Assembly: GCA_017471765.1 (NCBI GenBank)
Contig: JAFURT010000005.1
Span: forward strand, 29,838 to 93,837
DNA length: 64,000 nt
Source: Clostridia bacterium
Lineage (GTDB): Bacteria; Bacillota; Clostridia; Oscillospirales; Acutalibacteraceae
Direction of reading: 5' to 3'
Shown here: in pieces, positions 63,980-64,000 of the stretch
Layout: the number at the start of each line of letters is the position of its first letter
How positions within the stretch are numbered: position 1 is the first letter of the stretch
Translations under genes and position numbers: made by a program
Notes under the pieces: generated by a model
What the model was told of the DNA's origin: nothing
The model's input: only the letters and a program-made list of their open reading frames with translations
Database searches by the model: none

Positions 63980-64000
63980 CACAGGACTGAGTGAATAGTA

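Overview
The window looks like a chromosomal segment of an anaerobic, endospore-forming Clostridia, most likely an Oscillospirales/Ruminococcaceae-type gut bacterium. Supporting signs are a GC-rich genome with Firmicute-type ribosome binding sites and TTGACA/TATAAT promoters, a SpoIIP sporulation amidase, a DnaD/DnaI-type helicase-loading pair, ECF vitamin transporters, rubrerythrin, PASTA-domain signalling and many compact hairpin terminators. No rRNA, tRNA, CRISPR array, intact insertion sequence or prophage is visible. The taxonomic placement is inference.

Left part (1-14068): the 3' part of an ABC substrate-binding protein gene is followed by one long operon for a surface polysaccharide: two glycosyltransferases, a DUF4422 protein, an EpsG-like polymerase, a Wzx flippase, a LicD phosphotransferase and a Wzz-like chain-length protein with an unusual C-terminal domain. 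Next comes a sugar-metabolism block: a ribulose-phosphate-epimerase-like protein, a SIS-domain isomerase, a PfkB kinase, and two 464-residue paralogous GH32/43-like proteins.

Middle part (14069-34665): thiT under a TPP riboswitch; dnaD/dnaI followed by a PASTA pseudokinase; membrane proteins, a Nudix hydrolase, an M14 peptidase with a decayed hydrolase fragment behind it, lgt, a predicted pantothenate ECF transporter next to coaX, fba, a phosphatase, an XRE regulator, a cluster of small lineage-specific proteins, two YfcE-type phosphoesterases, a GH109-like oxidoreductase with an amidohydrolase, and an aldo/keto reductase.

Right part (34666-64000): a polythreonine lipoprotein preceded by a long structured leader RNA with a terminator; phosphatase and serine hydrolase; spoIIP, mnmE, a PerM transporter, an ECF-type sigma factor with a membrane partner, pduL, uracil-DNA glycosylase, a degenerate DD-carboxypeptidase, rsmA, trmO, rubrerythrin, an ABC ATPase, lepA, tandem VanZ proteins, prmA, rsmE, malic enzyme, a SurA-like lipoprotein, an F420-ligase-like protein and a GMP synthetase without its amidotransferase domain.

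The most interesting structures are (i) two copies of a small divergent module, a 74-76-residue XRE repressor facing a DUF6809 protein, each with its own palindromic operators inside near-identical promoters and with short TTAGGA-type repeats beside it, which suggests a mobile regulatory cassette; and (ii) the 34813-34961 leader RNA, which has a three-tier helix and a possible antiterminator/terminator switch in front of a polythreonine lipoprotein.
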